Shown here one piece after another: positions 1-9,084 of a stretch of 64,000 bases of DNA. This stretch comes from Carideicomes alvinocaridis. Its GTDB lineage: Bacteria; Pseudomonadota; Alphaproteobacteria; Rhodobacterales; Rhodobacteraceae. The translations under genes were made by a program, and so were the position numbers. How positions within the stretch are numbered: position 1 is the first letter of the stretch; every line of letters begins with the position of its first letter. A model generated the notes under the pieces. It was not told the origin of the DNA and ran no database searches. It was given only the letters and a program-made list of their open reading frames with translations. The stretch is taken from positions 310,001 to 374,000 of the forward strand of contig SRJI02000001.1 in the NCBI GenBank assembly GCA_005473895.2. Reading direction: 5' to 3'.

Positions 1-129
1 GCTCCAGTAAAGCCCCGGCGGTGGGAAAGCGGGCTGCGGCTTGATCGCGCCCGCCCTGCATGTCAGGAGAAGGCACCCGCTTGCCCGCACCCCCCTCCCG
101 GGCCGGTTCCCATCCGATGGAGAATGCCC

Positions 130-1071
130 ATGAGCCCGCGCAGGATCATCATCGACACCGATCCCGGCCAGGACGACGCCGTGGCCATCCTGCTGGCCCT
201 GGCCAGCCCGGACGAGATCGAGCTGCTGGGCATCACCGCCGTGGCCGGCAACGTGCCGCTGGAGCTGACCGCGAAGAACGCGCGCATCGTCTGCGAGCTG
301 GCCGGCCGGCCCGACGTGAAGGTCTTTGCCGGCTGCGAGGCGCCCCTCGCCCGGCCGCTGGTCACCGCGGAACACGTCCATGGCAAGACCGGGCTCGACG
401 GGCCGGTCCTGCCCGACCCGACCATGCCGCTGCAGGAGCGGCACGGGGTGGATTTCATCATCGACACGCTGCGCGCCGAGCCGCCGGGGAGCGTCACGCT
501 CTGCCCGCTGGGGCCGCTCACCAACATCGCCGCCGCCTTCCGACGGGCGCCCGACGTCATCGAGCGGGTGGCGCAGATCGTGCTCATGGGCGGGGCCTAT
601 TTCGAGGTGGGCAACATCACCCCGGCGGCGGAGTTCAACATCTATGTCGACCCGGAGGCGGCGGCGGAGGTCTTTGCCTCTGGCGCCGATATCGTGGTCA
701 TGCCGCTCGACGTCACCCACAAGGCGCTGGTGACTCGGGCGCGCAACGACGCCTTCCGCGCCCTGGGCACGCGGGTCGGCGAGGCGGTGGCGCAGATGAC
801 CGATTTCTTCGAGCGCTTCGACCGCGAGAAATACGGCTCCGACGGCGCGCCGCTGCATGATCCCTGCGTGACCGCCTACCTCGTGCGGCCGGATCTTTTC
901 ACCGGCCGCCGGATCAATGTCGAGATCGAGACCGGCTCGGATCTGACCCGCGGGATGACGGTCGCCGATTGGTGGCGCGTCACCGACCGGCCGGAGAATG
1001 CACTCTTCATCGGCGACGTGGATGCCGACGGCTTCTTCGCCCTGCTGACAGACCGGCTGGGGCGGCTGTGA
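130..1071 (+). CDS. Inosine/uridine-preferring nucleoside hydrolase
   Basis: Cleaves the N-glycosidic bond of ribonucleosides to free base plus ribose for salvage. The family's N-terminal calcium/ribose-binding aspartate cluster is present (DTDPGQDD, about residues 9-16), as are the long signature GNITPAAEFNIYVDP near residue 160 and a C-terminal DVDADGFF. At 313 residues it has the usual family length. The ATG at 130 is preferred to the one at 124 because a GGAGA at 119-123 sits 6 nt before it. Its TGA overlaps the GTG start of the next gene (GTGA), so the two are probably translated together. Family assignment is firm; nucleoside preference cannot be read from sequence. Confidence 0.93.
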   Translation: MSPRRIIIDTDPGQDDAVAILLALASPDEIELLGITAVAGNVPLELTAKNARIVCELAGRPDVKVFAGCEAPLARPLVTAEHVHGKTGLDGPVLPDPTMPLQERHGVDFIIDTLRAEPPGSVTLCPLGPLTNIAAAFRRAPDVIERVAQIVLMGGAYFEVGNITPAAEFNIYVDPEAAAEVFASGADIVVMPLDVTHKALVTRARNDAFRALGTRVGEAVAQMTDFFERFDREKYGSDGAPLHDPCVTAYLVRPDLFTGRRINVEIETGSDLTRGMTVADWWRVTDRPENALFIGDVDADGFFALLTDRLGRL

Positions 1072-1514
1072 CCGCGCTGCACATCGCCGCCCCCGAGGAT
1101 GCGGGGCGCCTGTTGCCCATGGTGGCGGCCCATGACGCCTTTCGCGGGATCGACCGCGGCGACGACGCCCGGGCCGAGGCGCTGGCGCCGCTGCTGGAGG
1201 GCTCGCCCCACGGCGTGGCCTACCTGATCGGCCCGCGCCGCAGCCCGGTGGGTTTCCTCGTGGCGAGCTTCGGCTATTCGCTGGACCTGGGCGGGATCGA
1301 CGCCTCCATCGACGCCTTCTGGATCCGCGAGGCGGTGCGCGGCCGCGGCATGGGCACCGAGCTTCTGGCCGGCCTAGCCCCGGCGCTGGCCCGCCACGGG
1401 GTGAAGGCGCTGCATTTCGAGCTGGACGAGGGCAACGAGCGCGCCCGGCGGCTCTACGAGCGCAACCATTTCCGGCCGCGGGACGGCCATTGCCTGATGA
1501 CGCGGCTGCTGTGA
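1068..1514 (+). CDS. GNAT-family N-acetyltransferase
   Basis: A 148-residue acetyl-CoA-dependent acetyltransferase of unknown substrate. The acetyl-CoA pyrophosphate loop is visible as VRGRGMGTELL around residues 87-97, followed by the typical C-terminal FELDEGNERARRLYERNHF strand-helix segment. The start is a GTG overlapping the stop of the nucleoside hydrolase by 4 nt, so translational coupling is likely. No longer start fits, because upstream codons lie inside the hydrolase gene. The coupling hints at a nucleoside-, base- or amine-related substrate, but that is inference only. Confidence 0.85.
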   Translation: MTALHIAAPEDAGRLLPMVAAHDAFRGIDRGDDARAEALAPLLEGSPHGVAYLIGPRRSPVGFLVASFGYSLDLGGIDASIDAFWIREAVRGRGMGTELLAGLAPALARHGVKALHFELDEGNERARRLYERNHFRPRDGHCLMTRLL

Positions 1515-1584
1515 GCGACTGACAAAAAAGGAGCGCCTGCGGCGCGCTGCCTGTCTCGTCCTCGGCTGCGCCTCGTCCTCGGGG

Positions 1585-1618
1585 GCCTCCGGCGGGGATA
1601 TTTATGGTCAGAAGAAGC
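1585..1618 (+). repeat. Intergenic repeat element, copy A
   Basis: Consists of GCCTCCGGCG, then GGGATATTTATGG, then TCAGAAGAAGC. The same core recurs at 5891-5915, 27691-27714 and, inverted, at 50813-50836. It lies 71 bp downstream of the GNAT stop on the same strand and before selO. Elements like this are, from memory, common in Rhodobacterales genomes, but I know of no assigned function. Confidence 0.8.
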
Positions 1619-1663
1619 GCCGGGCGATTTGGCAACCGGCCTCCCGGCGCCTATCTTGGGGGC

Positions 1664-3082
1664 ATGAGCCTGCATATCCCATTCGACAATTCCTATGCCC
1701 GTCTGCCGGACGGGTTCTATTCGCGACTCGACCCCACCCCGGTGAAGGCGCCCCACCTGCTGGCCTTCAACGAGGCGCTGGCGGGGGTGCTGGGCATCAG
1801 CCGCGGCGAGGCGGTGGAGCTTGCCCGGGTGTTTTCCGGCAACGAGGTGCCCGAGGGCGCGGCGCCGCTGGCGCAGCTCTATGCCGGGCACCAGTTCGGC
1901 AGCTTCAACCCGCAGCTCGGCGATGGCCGGGCGATCCTGCTGGGCGAGGTGGTGGGCACCGACGGCGCGCGGCGCGACATCCAGCTGAAGGGCGCGGGCC
2001 CCACCCCCTATTCGCGGATGGGGGACGGGCGCGCCTGGATGGGGCCGGTGCTGCGCGAATACCTGGTCTCCGAGGCGATGCATGCCATGGGCATTCCCAC
2101 GACCCGGGCGCTGGCCGCGGTCGCCACCGGCGAGCCGGTGCTGCGCGAGAGCCCCCTGCCCGGGGCCGTGCTGACCCGCGTCGCCTCCAGCCACATCCGG
2201 GTGGGCACCTTCCAGATCTTCGCCGCCCGGCAGGACCGCGCGGCGCTGCAGGCGCTGTTCGAGCATACGCGCGACCGCCATTACCCCGAGGCGGCGGGCC
2301 CGGCCGACCTGCTCCGCGACGTGGCGGAGCGCCAGGCGCGGCTCGTGGTGCAATGGCTGTCGGTGGGCTTCATCCACGGCGTCATGAATACCGACAATTG
2401 CACCCTTTCCGGCGAGACGATCGATTACGGGCCCTGCGCCTTCCTCGACGCCTATCACCCGATGCGGGTCTATTCCTCCATCGACCGCCAGGGGCGCTAT
2501 GCCTATGGCAACCAGCCCGACATCCTGGTCTGGAACATGGCGCAGCTGGCCACCGCGCTGGTTCCGCTGATGGAGGACCAGGAGGCCGCGGTGGAGGAAT
2601 TCAGCGAGATCATCCATGCCCTGCCCCGCATCATCCGCCGCGAATGGCTGCGCCTGTTCCGCGCCAAGATCGGCCTTGCCACCGAGGAGGAGGGCGACGA
2701 GGCGCTGATCGGCGACCTGCTGAACCGGATGGCCGGGAACCAGGCCGATTTCACCAACACCTTCCGCCGGCTGGGCGGGACGCGCGCGCGGGACGAGTTC
2801 ACCGACCCCGCGGCCTTCGACCAATGGGCGGAGGGCTGGCGCGCCCGGCTGGAGCGGGAAGCGGCGCCGCAGGAGCTGATGGACCGGACCAACCCGGCCT
2901 TCATTCCCCGCAACCACCGGCTGGAAGAGATGATCGAAGCGGCGGTGGGCGGCGACATGGCCCCCTTCCACCGGCTGATGGAGGTGCTGGCGCGGCCCTA
3001 CGCGGACCAGCCCGAGGCGGCGGACCTGCAACGGCCGCCTGCGCCGGGCGAAGAGGTGCGGGCCACGTTCTGCGGGACGTGA
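1664..3082 (+). CDS. selO: SelO/YdiU pseudokinase-fold protein AMPylase
   Basis: SelO proteins have an inverted kinase fold and transfer AMP from ATP to Ser/Thr/Tyr of target proteins, with links to redox homeostasis. The N-terminal [14 protein letters not shown] opening, the nucleotide-binding [17 protein letters not shown] block (about residues 107-123) and the active-site segment [20 protein letters not shown] (about 238-257) are all intact. The protein has 472 residues, normal for bacterial SelO. It ends in FCGT, keeping the C-terminal cysteine region seen in bacterial homologues. The ATG at 1664 is chosen over an upstream ATG at 1604 that lies inside the intergenic repeat and would add non-conserved residues. 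It stands alone on this strand. Confidence 0.95.
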   Translation: MSLHIPFDNSYARLPDGFYSRLDPTPVKAPHLLAFNEALAGVLGISRGEAVELARVFSGNEVPEGAAPLAQLYAGHQFGSFNPQLGDGRAILLGEVVGTDGARRDIQLKGAGPTPYSRMGDGRAWMGPVLREYLVSEAMHAMGIPTTRALAAVATGEPVLRESPLPGAVLTRVASSHIRVGTFQIFAARQDRAALQALFEHTRDRHYPEAAGPADLLRDVAERQARLVVQWLSVGFIHGVMNTDNCTLSGETIDYGPCAFLDAYHPMRVYSSIDRQGRYAYGNQPDILVWNMAQLATALVPLMEDQEAAVEEFSEIIHALPRIIRREWLRLFRAKIGLATEEEGDEALIGDLLNRMAGNQADFTNTFRRLGGTRARDEFTDPAAFDQWAEGWRARLEREAAPQELMDRTNPAFIPRNHRLEEMIEAAVGGDMAPFHRLMEVLARPYADQPEAADLQRPPAPGEEVRATFCGT

Positions 3083-3286
3083 TTTTCCGGGTGCGTTGCC
3101 GTGGGTAAGGTGGCGCGCCCGCTGACGATGGTACGCCGGGCGCGGGCTTGCCAGCCTGCCAGCGGCTGGGAGCGTCGTGCGCTGCCTGGGGATTGCAGCA
3201 CGCCTGGCTACCAATCTTGGGTGAGGCGGGCGCGGGGCGCGATCTGACAGCGCGACCGCGGCACAATGGCGTCGGGAACGGATGTT

Positions 3287-3367
3287 AGCCTCTGCCTGGC
3301 GCTACGGCTCGGCCCAGGTTTCAGCCTCTCCCTGGCGCCAGGTCCCGGCGCAAATGGCGAGCTCGCC
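3287..3367. repeat. Direct repeat pair and two 12-bp palindromes in the selO/amidase gap
   Basis: The convergent gap between selO (ends 3082) and the amidase (ends 3381) holds two near-identical 16-mers, AGCCTCTGCCTGGCGC at 3287-3302 and AGCCTCTCCCTGGCGC at 3323-3338. The second overlaps the palindrome CCTGGCGCCAGG (3331-3342), and a further palindrome GGCGAGCTCGCC lies at 3356-3367. On the minus strand the latter is followed by ATTT and lies 14 nt past the amidase stop, so it may contribute to transcription termination. No gene is seen in 3083-3380. Confidence 0.5.
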
Positions 3368-3380
3368 CTGCGGCGAAAGA

Positions 3381-4652
3381 TCAGCGGCGGCGCAGTTCGG
3401 CCTCTGCCGCGTCTTCCAGCGCCCAGGCCTGCAGCCCGTCACGCAGCCCGGCCACGAAGCCCGCCCGCCAGAGCGGATCGGTCAGGCGCTTGCGATCGCG
3501 CGGGGTCGAGAGGAAGCCGGCCTCGATGAGGACCGAGGGCACGTCCGCCGCCTTCAGCACGGAAAACCCCGCATGGCGCCGGGCATGGCTGTTCAGATGC
3601 CCGGTGGCATTGCCGATCCCGTCAGCAAGCGCCCGGGCCAGCGCGTCGGAGCGGGGCGCCGTCTCCAGCCGCGCGAGGTCCATCAACACGCCGGCCAGCT
3701 CGTCTTCGGAGCCGGTCAGGTCCACCCCGGCCAGCATGTCATCGCGGTCGTGGCGTTCCGCCAGGGCGGCCGAGGCGGCGTCGCTCGCGGTCTCGGCCAG
3801 GGTGTAGATGGTGGTGCCGCGCGCCACGCCCTGGGCCAGCGAATCCGCGTGGAGCGAGATGAAGACATCGGCGCCGGCCTGGTGGGCGATGGCCACCCGC
3901 CGCTCGAGCGAGACGAAATTGTCCGCCTCGCGGGTCAGGACGACACGGAACTCGCCGGTGCGCAGCAGCGCCTCCCGGATCTCCAGCGCCATGGTCAGCA
4001 TCAGGCGGGATTCCGTCACTCCGCCTTCCTCGGCGCCGGGATCGATGCCGCCATGGCCGGGATCAAGCACCACGGTCAGCGGGGCCCCGGGCTCCGGCCG
4101 GCCGGGGGGACGCGGCAGATCGGCGGCCGGGGGCAGATCCCAGCGCGGGTCATGGGGCGCGCCGGCGCCGGCCTCGAACTCCCCGCGGCTGGTCCGCGAC
4201 AGGCGCAGGCCGAGCCGTGCCGCCCCCGTCTCGGGATCGACGCGCAGGCCGGCCTCGTCGATGGCCAGGGGCTGGGCAAGGTCGGCGACCAGACGGGACC
4301 AGCCCGGGCGGAAGCCGCCGACGCGAATGCCGCTGATCCGCTCCGACCGGTCGAGCGCGCCGGTGTCGAGGCCGGTCCAGTCCACTTCGCGGAAATCGAG
4401 CACCAGCCGGGGCGGGTCCGCCAGGGTGAAGACCCGCCACGGCACGCCCTGGCTGAGCGAGAGGCCGATCTCCACGCCGGTGCGGCTGTCGGTGACGAAG
4501 CTCGCGTCGGGGTCTATCCGGGCGAGACCGGAAAAGCCCTGCGTCTGGGCCTGTGCCTGGACCTGCGCGCCGGGGCCGGGCCATGCCAGCAGGAGCGCCG
4601 CGAGGATCAGACCCGCGCGCCAATGGAACTGGAATGACCGGAAAAGCCGCAT
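3381..4652 (-). CDS. N-acetylmuramoyl-L-alanine amidase with AMIN domain (AmiC type)
   Basis: A periplasmic zinc hydrolase that cuts the amide between MurNAc and the stem peptide during septum splitting. A hydrophobic signal segment (AGLILAALLLAW) lies at about residues 12-23. An AMIN-like beta domain follows (about 40-150), then a linker rich in Pro/Arg and an Amidase_3 catalytic domain from about residue 190. Zinc and catalytic motifs are visible: VVLDPGHGGIDPGA, FISLHADS and VLIEAGFLS. It has 423 residues from the ATG at 4652. That start puts the signal peptide at the N-terminus, whereas a start at 4721 would add a polar 23-residue extension. Activation by an EnvC/NlpD-type partner is a family expectation. 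Confidence 0.93.
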   Translation of the reverse strand: MRLFRSFQFHWRAGLILAALLLAWPGPGAQVQAQAQTQGFSGLARIDPDASFVTDSRTGVEIGLSLSQGVPWRVFTLADPPRLVLDFREVDWTGLDTGALDRSERISGIRVGGFRPGWSRLVADLAQPLAIDEAGLRVDPETGAARLGLRLSRTSRGEFEAGAGAPHDPRWDLPPAADLPRPPGRPEPGAPLTVVLDPGHGGIDPGAEEGGVTESRLMLTMALEIREALLRTGEFRVVLTREADNFVSLERRVAIAHQAGADVFISLHADSLAQGVARGTTIYTLAETASDAASAALAERHDRDDMLAGVDLTGSEDELAGVLMDLARLETAPRSDALARALADGIGNATGHLNSHARRHAGFSVLKAADVPSVLIEAGFLSTPRDRKRLTDPLWRAGFVAGLRDGLQAWALEDAAEAELRRR

Positions 4653-4751
4653 CTGCCCGCCCTGCCCGTTTCTCGGGGTCTCGTTGGCGCGGAACCTAGC
4701 AGAACCGGCGCGCCTTGGCACGGGGCAAAAGACCCCGGCCGCGCGCCCGCG

Positions 4752-5168
4752 TCAGGCGCGCTCGGCCTCGGCGGCGATGGAGCGGATGCGCTCGATCATC
4801 GCGCGCAGGCCGTTGGAGCGCTGCGAGGACAGGTGTTCGTTGAGACCCAGCCGCGCCATCTCGGCCCGGGCATCCACCGCCAGCACCTCGTCCAGCGTCA
4901 GACCGTTATAGAGCCGGCGCAGCAGCGCGATCAGGCCGCGCACGATCATCGCGTCGCTTTCGCCGTCGAAATGCAGGCGGCCGTCGTCGATCCGAGGATG
5001 CAGCCAGACCTGGCTGGCGCAGCCCTCCACCTTGGTGGCGGGCACCTTGAGCGCGTCGTCGAGCGGGGACATCTCCTTGCCCTGCTCGATCACGTAGCGG
5101 TAGCGGTCTTCCCAGTCGTCGAGGAATTCGAAATCCTCGACCACTTCCTCGAAGGATTGCGTGGCCAT
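4752..5168 (-). CDS. sufE: SufE family cysteine-desulfurase sulfur acceptor
   Basis: SufE takes persulfide sulfur from the SufS cysteine desulfurase and passes it to the SufBCD scaffold for Fe-S cluster assembly. The 138-residue protein shows the conserved VEGCASQVWL motif with the sulfur-accepting cysteine at about residue 50. It also has the helical tail LGLNEHLSSQRSNGLRAMI typical of the family. It lies about 100 bp upstream of the amidase on the same strand. No other suf genes are near, so it is encoded away from its partners. Confidence 0.95.
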   Translation of the reverse strand: MATQSFEEVVEDFEFLDDWEDRYRYVIEQGKEMSPLDDALKVPATKVEGCASQVWLHPRIDDGRLHFDGESDAMIVRGLIALLRRLYNGLTLDEVLAVDARAEMARLGLNEHLSSQRSNGLRAMIERIRSIAAEAERA

Positions 5169-5302
5169 GTCTCACCCGTTGTCGGCTGTCCCGTCTGAGG
5201 TAAGGGCCACGATGCCCGAGGTCCAGCCCCCGCCTTGACGCTTTTCAAGCCGCGCGGAATACGCTACCCCCCGAAGGGGAACGGGACGGCGAGGCTGAGC
5301 AG

Positions 5303-5800
5303 ATGCAGAAACCGCTTATCGTGTTGCTTGTCGCGGGGATGACCCTGTCGGGCTGCGGCTTCCGCGACTCCGGGTTCAACCCGCTCAACTGGTTCGGCCG
5401 TGGCCGGGCGGAACCCGCGGCCACCGCCGGCGACAGCAATCCGCTGATTCCGCGCCGCAGGGCCTTCGCGCGGCCCGAGGCGGTCTATCCCGGCGACGCC
5501 ATCGCCGTGATCCGCGAGATGCGGGTGGAGAAGATCCCGGGCGGCGCCATCGTCCATGCCACCGGGGTGAGCCGCCGCGCCGGCCCCTACGAGGCGCAGC
5601 TGGTGCGCGACGCCGCTTCCGAGCCGGGGGTGATGAGCTTCGAATTCGACGTGATCACGCCGTCGCGGGCCCGGGTCAACACGCCGGAAGCCACCCGCAC
5701 CGTCACCGTGGGCGCCTATGTCGCCGATGACGACCTGCAGGGTGTCGGCACGATCCGCGTGCGCGGCGCCGAGAACGCGCTGGCGAGCCGCCGGCAATAG
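5303..5800 (+). CDS. Conserved hypothetical lipoprotein
   Basis: A 165-residue protein with a clear lipoprotein signal: a short hydrophobic stretch LIVLLVAGMTLSGC with lipobox LSGC and the lipidated Cys at residue 18. The mature part has a Pro/Arg-rich segment and then a beta-rich region (residues 60-150) with repeated VIREMRVEKIPGG and HATGVSRRAGPYEAQLV-type strands. I do not recognise an enzymatic motif. Similar small lipoproteins occur in Rhodobacterales as uncharacterised proteins. It is divergent from sufE and followed by a repeat element. Confidence 0.8.
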   Translation: MQKPLIVLLVAGMTLSGCGFRDSGFNPLNWFGRGRAEPAATAGDSNPLIPRRRAFARPEAVYPGDAIAVIREMRVEKIPGGAIVHATGVSRRAGPYEAQLVRDAASEPGVMSFEFDVITPSRARVNTPEATRTVTVGAYVADDDLQGVGTIRVRGAENALASRRQ

Positions 5801-5858
5801 GGGGGCGTCGGGGCGCCCTGCCCCGGTGGCGTTGCTTGTGGGATGTGTCACGCGGTCA

Positions 5859-5915
5859 GGGGCTCTGCCCCTCGGCCTTCGGCCTCACCCCGGGATATTT
5901 ATGGTCAGAAGAAGC
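5859..5915 (+). repeat. Intergenic repeat element, copy B, with leading hairpins
   Basis: The core GGGATATTTATGG-TCAGAAGAAGC ends at 5915. It is preceded by two small stem-loops, GGGGCTCTGCCCC (5859-5871) and GGCCTTCGGCC (5874-5884). The element follows the lipoprotein stop by about 60-80 bp on the same strand. Hairpins plus core could act in 3'-end formation, but there is no U-tract directly after a stem. Confidence 0.75.
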
Positions 5916-6019
5916 GGGGCCGCGACGGGGCGGGATCGTGCTGTACGGCGGCGTATGCGGCGCGCGGGCGTGGCGTCGGGTTCATTGCCGGGCAGAGGGG
6001 GCGCGGGGCGCGCCGGGCT

Positions 6020-7177
6020 TCAGAGGGCGATGACCTTGACCGCGCTGCCCTTGGCGCCGAGCGCGATGCGGCCCTCGCAGAGGCGCAGCGCATCCTCGCC
6101 GAAAACCTCGCGCCGCCAGCCCGAGAGCGCCGGCACGTCGCGCATCCCGGCGGCGATCGCATCCAGGTCGGCGGTGGGCGCGATCAGCTTGGAGGCGACG
6201 CCGGATTCCTCGGTCTTGGCCTTGAGGAGCACCCGCAGCAAATCCGCCAGCGCCGGGTTCACCTGCAGCTTTTCCCGGCTGCGGTCCGGTTCGGGCAGCT
6301 TGTCCTTGGGACAGTCCTGCCCCGCCTTCACCGCGGCGAGGATGCCGTCGGCGATCTCGCCCTTGCGGGCCTCGCGCAGCAGCAGCCGCGAGCGGCCCAG
6401 ATCGGCCATGCTGGCGGGCTTGGTCGAGGCCAGCTCGATCAGCGCGTCGTCCTTGAAGACCCGGCTGCGCGGCACGTCGCGTTCCTGCGCATAGGCTTCG
6501 CGGAACTGCGCCAGCTCGCGCACGATGGCGAGGAAGCGCGGGGAGTTGGTGCGGGTGCGCACCCGTTGCCAGGCTTCCTCGGGGCGGACGATATAGGTCT
6601 CGGGGTCGGTGAGGACGCCCATCTCCTCGGTCACCCAATGTTCGCGGCCGGTCTCGCGCAGCTGGCGCTCCAGCTCTTCGTAGATCACCCGCAGATGGGT
6701 CACGTCGGCCAGCGCATAGGTCTTCTGCGCCTCGGTCAGCGGGCGGCGCGACCAGTCGGTGAAGCGCGAGGACTTGTCGAGCGAGGTCTTGGCCACCTTG
6801 CGCACCAGCGTCTCGTAGCCCACCTGTTCGCCGAAGCCGCAGACCATTGCCGCCACCTGCGTGTCGAAGAGCGGCACGGGGATCACGCCGGCATCCACGT
6901 GGAAGATCTCCAAGTCCTGCCGCGCCGCGTGGAAGACCTTGACCACGCTCTCGTCCAGGAAGAGCTCGTAGAGCGGCGCGAGGTCGAGATCGCCCTCGAT
7001 CGGATCGACCAGCACCGCGTCCTCCTCCTCCGTCCCGGGAAGGGCGAGCTGGATCAGGCAGAGCTTGGAATAATAGCTGCGTTCGCGCAGGAATTCCGTG
7101 TCGACGGTGACATAGGGATGGCGGCGCGCCCGCTCGCAGAACCGGGCAAGATCGTCGGTCGTGGTAATCGTGAACAT
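6020..7177 (-). CDS. rnd: Ribonuclease D
   Basis: A 3'-5' exoribonuclease acting in tRNA and small stable RNA 3'-end maturation. DEDD exonuclease motifs are in order: VDTEFLRE near residue 25, FHAARQDLEIF near 84, and the DEDDy-type ADVTHLRVIYEEL near 160-172. A helical C-terminal region with HRDC-like segments follows (SPRFLAIVRELAQFRE and NPALADLLRVLLKAK). The 385-residue length is normal. The ATG at 7177 gives the standard MFTITTTDDLARFC opening and is preferred to 7222, which adds 15 unlike residues. It lies 138 bp downstream of purN on the same strand. Confidence 0.95.
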   Translation of the reverse strand: MFTITTTDDLARFCERARRHPYVTVDTEFLRERSYYSKLCLIQLALPGTEEEDAVLVDPIEGDLDLAPLYELFLDESVVKVFHAARQDLEIFHVDAGVIPVPLFDTQVAAMVCGFGEQVGYETLVRKVAKTSLDKSSRFTDWSRRPLTEAQKTYALADVTHLRVIYEELERQLRETGREHWVTEEMGVLTDPETYIVRPEEAWQRVRTRTNSPRFLAIVRELAQFREAYAQERDVPRSRVFKDDALIELASTKPASMADLGRSRLLLREARKGEIADGILAAVKAGQDCPKDKLPEPDRSREKLQVNPALADLLRVLLKAKTEESGVASKLIAPTADLDAIAAGMRDVPALSGWRREVFGEDALRLCEGRIALGAKGSAVKVIAL

Positions 7178-7315
7178 GCTGTCTTTCTGGCGAGAGCGGT
7201 CTGTGCGGCAGGCATATTGCAATTGCGCGTGAAAGGAAAGCGGTGGCGGGTCGGGGTGGCGCGGGCCGAGCGTGCATGGCTCCGGGCGACCTGCCGGTCC
7301 CTGCCCTCCTCCGGC

Positions 7316-7909
7316 TCAGGGAAGGTCGAGGCGCCCGGTCTCGCCACCGGCAAAGCGCCGCAGCACCGCGGGGTAGAGCCGGTGTTCCTGCTCCAGCACC
7401 CGGGCGGCGAGGCTGTCTTCGGTGTCGTCCGCGCGGACCGGCACCCGCGCCTGGCCCAGGATCGGGCCGTCGTCGAGTTCCGGCGTGACGAGGTGGACGG
7501 TGCAGCCGGCCTCGGTCTCTCCGGCCTCCAGCGCCCGGGCATGGGTGTGGAGCCCGCGATATTTCGGCAGCAGCGAGGGATGGATGTTCAGCATCCGCCC
7601 CTGCCAGCGCGACACGAAGCCCTCGGTCAGCACCCGCATGAAGCCCGCAAGGCAGATGATGTCCGGGCGCGCGGCCTCGAGCGCCGCCTGCAGCTCACCC
7701 TCGAAGGCGGGGCGGTCGCCGCGATGGGGCCGGTGGTCGACCACGGCGGTCGGGATGCCGCGGGCGCGGGCCTTGTCCAGCCCGCCGGCACTGTCGCTGT
7801 TGGCCAGCACCAGGACCGGGCGCGCCGGGTGGTCGCCCGTCATACTGTCGGCCAGCGCCACCATGTTGGAGCCGCCGCCCGAGATCAGGATCGCGACCCG
7901 TTTGCTCAC
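7316..7909 (-). CDS. purN: Phosphoribosylglycinamide formyltransferase PurN
   Basis: Transfers the formyl group of 10-formyl-THF to GAR in the third step of de novo purine synthesis. The 197-residue protein shows the N-terminal [12 protein letters not shown] loop, the catalytic block [18 protein letters not shown] (Asn-His of the family) and [15 protein letters not shown] with the catalytic Asp. It starts with GTG, which overlaps the purM stop in a GTGA junction, so purM and purN are translated as a coupled pair. No other start fits the family N-terminus. Confidence 0.96.
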   Translation of the reverse strand: MSKRVAILISGGGSNMVALADSMTGDHPARPVLVLANSDSAGGLDKARARGIPTAVVDHRPHRGDRPAFEGELQAALEAARPDIICLAGFMRVLTEGFVSRWQGRMLNIHPSLLPKYRGLHTHARALEAGETEAGCTVHLVTPELDDGPILGQARVPVRADDTEDSLAARVLEQEHRLYPAVLRRFAGGETGRLDLP

Positions 7910-8961
7910 GCGAGCCGGCCCCCGTAGGTCACCCCCGCGCCCGGCGTGACGGTGCCCAGGACGTGGACACGCTCGCCCTCGCGCTCCAGCAGCGCGGCGA
8001 TGTCCTCGGCCCGGTCGGGGGCGACGACGCAGATCATGCCGATGCCGCAATTGAAGGTCTTGAGCAGTTCGGATTGCTCCATGCCGCCCTGCTCCGCCAG
8101 CCAGCGGAAGACACCGGGCAGCTTCCAGGCGCCCAGGTCGATCTGCGCGCCCATCCCCTCGGGAAGGACCCGCGGCAGGTTCTCGGTCAGCCCGCCGCCG
8201 GTGATGTGGGCCAGCCCGTGGACCCCGCCGGCGCGCATTGCCGCCAGCGCCTGGCGCACGTAGAGCCGGGTGGGCGCCAGCAGCGCCGCGCCGAGGGTCT
8301 GGCCCCCGTCCCACGGGCAGGTGGCGTCCCAGCCGAGACCCGAGAGCTCCACCAGCTTGCGCACGAGGGAATAGCCGTTGGAATGCACCCCGTCGGAGCC
8401 GAGCCCCAGCAGCACGTCGCCTTCGGAGACACCGGCGGGAAGATCGCTCCCACGCTCCATCGCCCCCACGGCGAAGCCCGCGAGGTCGAAATCGCCCGCG
8501 CCGTACATGCCGGGCATCTCGGCCGTCTCGCCGCCGATCAGCGCGGCGCCGGATTGCGCGCAGCCCTCGGCGATGCCCTCGATGATGGTCGCGGCCTGCT
8601 CGGTCTCGAGCTTGCCGGTGGCGAAATAGTCGAGGAAGAACAAGGGCTCCGCCCCCTGGCAGACCAGGTCGTTGACGCACATGGCGACAAGGTCGATGCC
8701 GATGGTGGAGACATGGCCGGTATCGATGGCGATGCGCAGCTTGGTGCCCACCCCGTCGGTTGCGGCGACCAGGACCGGGTCGTCGTAACCCGCCGCCTTG
8801 AGATCGAAGAGCGCGCCGAAGCCGCCGAGCCCCGCCATGGTCCCGGGCCGCTGCGTGCGTTTCGCCGCGGGCTTGATCCGCTCCACCAGCGCGTTGCCGG
8901 CGTCGATGTCCACGCCCGCCTCCGCGTAGGTGATCCCGTTCCTGCGCTCTGTCATCGCCAT
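7906..8961 (-). CDS. purM: Phosphoribosylformylglycinamidine cyclo-ligase PurM
   Basis: AIR synthetase: ATP-dependent cyclisation of FGAM to aminoimidazole ribonucleotide, two steps after PurN in purine synthesis. The 351-residue protein carries the family features [12 protein letters not shown] near the start, [47 protein letters not shown] and [16 protein letters not shown]. It is the first gene of a two-gene purM-purN unit joined by a 4-nt GTGA overlap. The 123-bp gap to the tRNA gene on the other strand must hold its promoter; no purine riboswitch is apparent. Confidence 0.97.
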   Translation of the reverse strand: MAMTERRNGITYAEAGVDIDAGNALVERIKPAAKRTQRPGTMAGLGGFGALFDLKAAGYDDPVLVAATDGVGTKLRIAIDTGHVSTIGIDLVAMCVNDLVCQGAEPLFFLDYFATGKLETEQAATIIEGIAEGCAQSGAALIGGETAEMPGMYGAGDFDLAGFAVGAMERGSDLPAGVSEGDVLLGLGSDGVHSNGYSLVRKLVELSGLGWDATCPWDGGQTLGAALLAPTRLYVRQALAAMRAGGVHGLAHITGGGLTENLPRVLPEGMGAQIDLGAWKLPGVFRWLAEQGGMEQSELLKTFNCGIGMICVVAPDRAEDIAALLEREGERVHVLGTVTPGAGVTYGGRLA

Positions 8962-9084
8962 CTCCCGGCTGCCGTCACGGGCGATGCTCTACGCCATGTC
9001 CGGCGCGAAGGAAACCGGGGATCGGGCATGGCGGCATCATGCCGTCTTGACCGGCCCGGGGCATCTGGTAGGTGAAGTTCAGGC

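Noticed and set aside
1454-3214. Long minus-strand open frame opposite selO
   Set aside because: Low-complexity Arg/His/Gly-rich translation with no motif; selO on the plus strand is fully conserved.
5843-7927. Long plus-strand open frame opposite rnd and purN
   Set aside because: Spans two well-supported minus-strand genes and a repeat element; the composition is typical of an antisense shadow.
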